This document shows, piece after piece, positions 5,438 to 5,582 of a stretch of DNA of 5,582 nt. A model generated the notes under the pieces. The model made no database searches and was not told the DNA's origin. It saw only the letters and a program-made list of their open reading frames with translations. Position 1 is the stretch's first letter, and every line of letters begins with the position of its first letter. A program made the position numbers and the translations under genes. The DNA is taken from assembly GCA_018399375.1 (NCBI GenBank), contig JAGYOV010000070.1, positions 1 through 5,582 of the forward strand. Reading direction: 5' to 3'. The DNA is from Dehalococcoidia bacterium (GTDB lineage Bacteria > Chloroflexota > Dehalococcoidia > GIF9 > AB-539-J10).

Positions 5438-5577
5438 TATGCTCTAACCATAGGAGTTCCACATTTAGGGCATGCTATATCATAGCAAGGAGTACCTACC
5501 CCATGAGAAACCCTCGCCCCACAACTGGGGCATACGCACTCTCCCCCTCCTCCGGCTCCCGGCCGGTTACCTCCCAT
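5437..5577 (-). CDS. small double zinc-ribbon (CPxCG) protein, 46 aa
   Basis: This short gene was found by reading the minus strand at the right edge. It encodes 46 residues: a Gly/Pro-rich start (MGGNRPGAGGGG), then C14-x-C16-P-x-C19-G and, after a 12-residue spacer holding C31, C36-P-K-C39-G. The two CPxCG knuckles strongly suggest one structural zinc (or rubredoxin-like iron) site. Very small glycine-rich zinc ribbons of this kind are, from my knowledge of anaerobe genomes, frequent beside ferredoxin-MinD and NifX-like genes; their role is not established. The stop lies 27 bases before the next gene. ATG at 5577 is preceded by only GTAGG before the window ends, so AGG may be part of its ribosome site; the frame stays open to the edge and a longer N-terminus cannot be excluded. 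Composition, motif order and context make a real gene likely. A metal chaperone or adaptor role is inference. Confidence 0.82.
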   Translation of the reverse strand: MGGNRPGAGGGGECVCPSCGARVSHGVGTPCYDIACPKCGTPMVRA

Positions 5578-5582
5578 CCTAC

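Overview
The window is one tightly packed, co-directional gene cluster, entirely on the minus strand and so read from right to left. It looks like part of the accessory iron-sulfur / metal-cofactor gene set of a strict anaerobe. Base composition is moderate, codon use is mixed (AGA/AGG and ATA are common), and several genes use GTG or TTG starts behind AGGAGG-type ribosome binding sites. I favour a bacterium (a Dehalococcoidia-like Chloroflexota, an anaerobic Firmicute or a sulfate-reducer-type lineage), but the sequence alone does not fix the phylum and an archaeon is not formally excluded.

Layout in transcription order: a 46-residue double-CPxCG zinc-ribbon protein (5437-5577); two tandem paralogous MinD/ParA-type P-loop ATPases, each with an inserted 2x[4Fe-4S] ferredoxin domain (4522-5409 and 3669-4520); a YggS-type PLP-binding protein (2989-3654); a small NifX/NifB-like 'dinitrogenase iron-molybdenum cofactor' domain protein (2612-2950); an Mrp/NBP35-type ATPase (1582-2595); a NifU/IscU-like Fe-S scaffold with an N-terminal extension (1030-1569); a radical SAM protein of the COG0731 type (266-1033); and a possible 73-residue last gene (22-243). 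Gaps are -2 to about 38 bases, which suggests a single operon. No opposite-strand gene, RNA gene, IS element, long repeat or CRISPR array is visible. The operon promoter must lie to the right of the window, and the cluster may continue past the left edge.

The core (two ferredoxin-MinD ATPases, NifX-like protein, Mrp ATPase) is the gene set known around the 'orange protein' (ORP) of Desulfovibrio, whose NifX-like subunit carries a Mo-Cu-S cluster and whose partners have been linked to cell division. This locus looks like a variant in which that core is joined by an IscU-like scaffold, a radical SAM enzyme, a zinc ribbon and YggS. A working reading is that the ATPases load or move a metal/sulfur cluster onto the small NifX-like acceptor, while the scaffold and radical SAM enzyme build or modify something in the same pathway. 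The pathway product cannot be read from the sequence.

Points that stand out: the Mrp ATPase has lost both cysteines of its usual CxxC motif and has only one cysteine overall; the IscU-like protein has about 45 extra N-terminal residues; a weak stem-loop with a U7 run sits directly before the first ATPase gene, which has no clear Shine-Dalgarno site.
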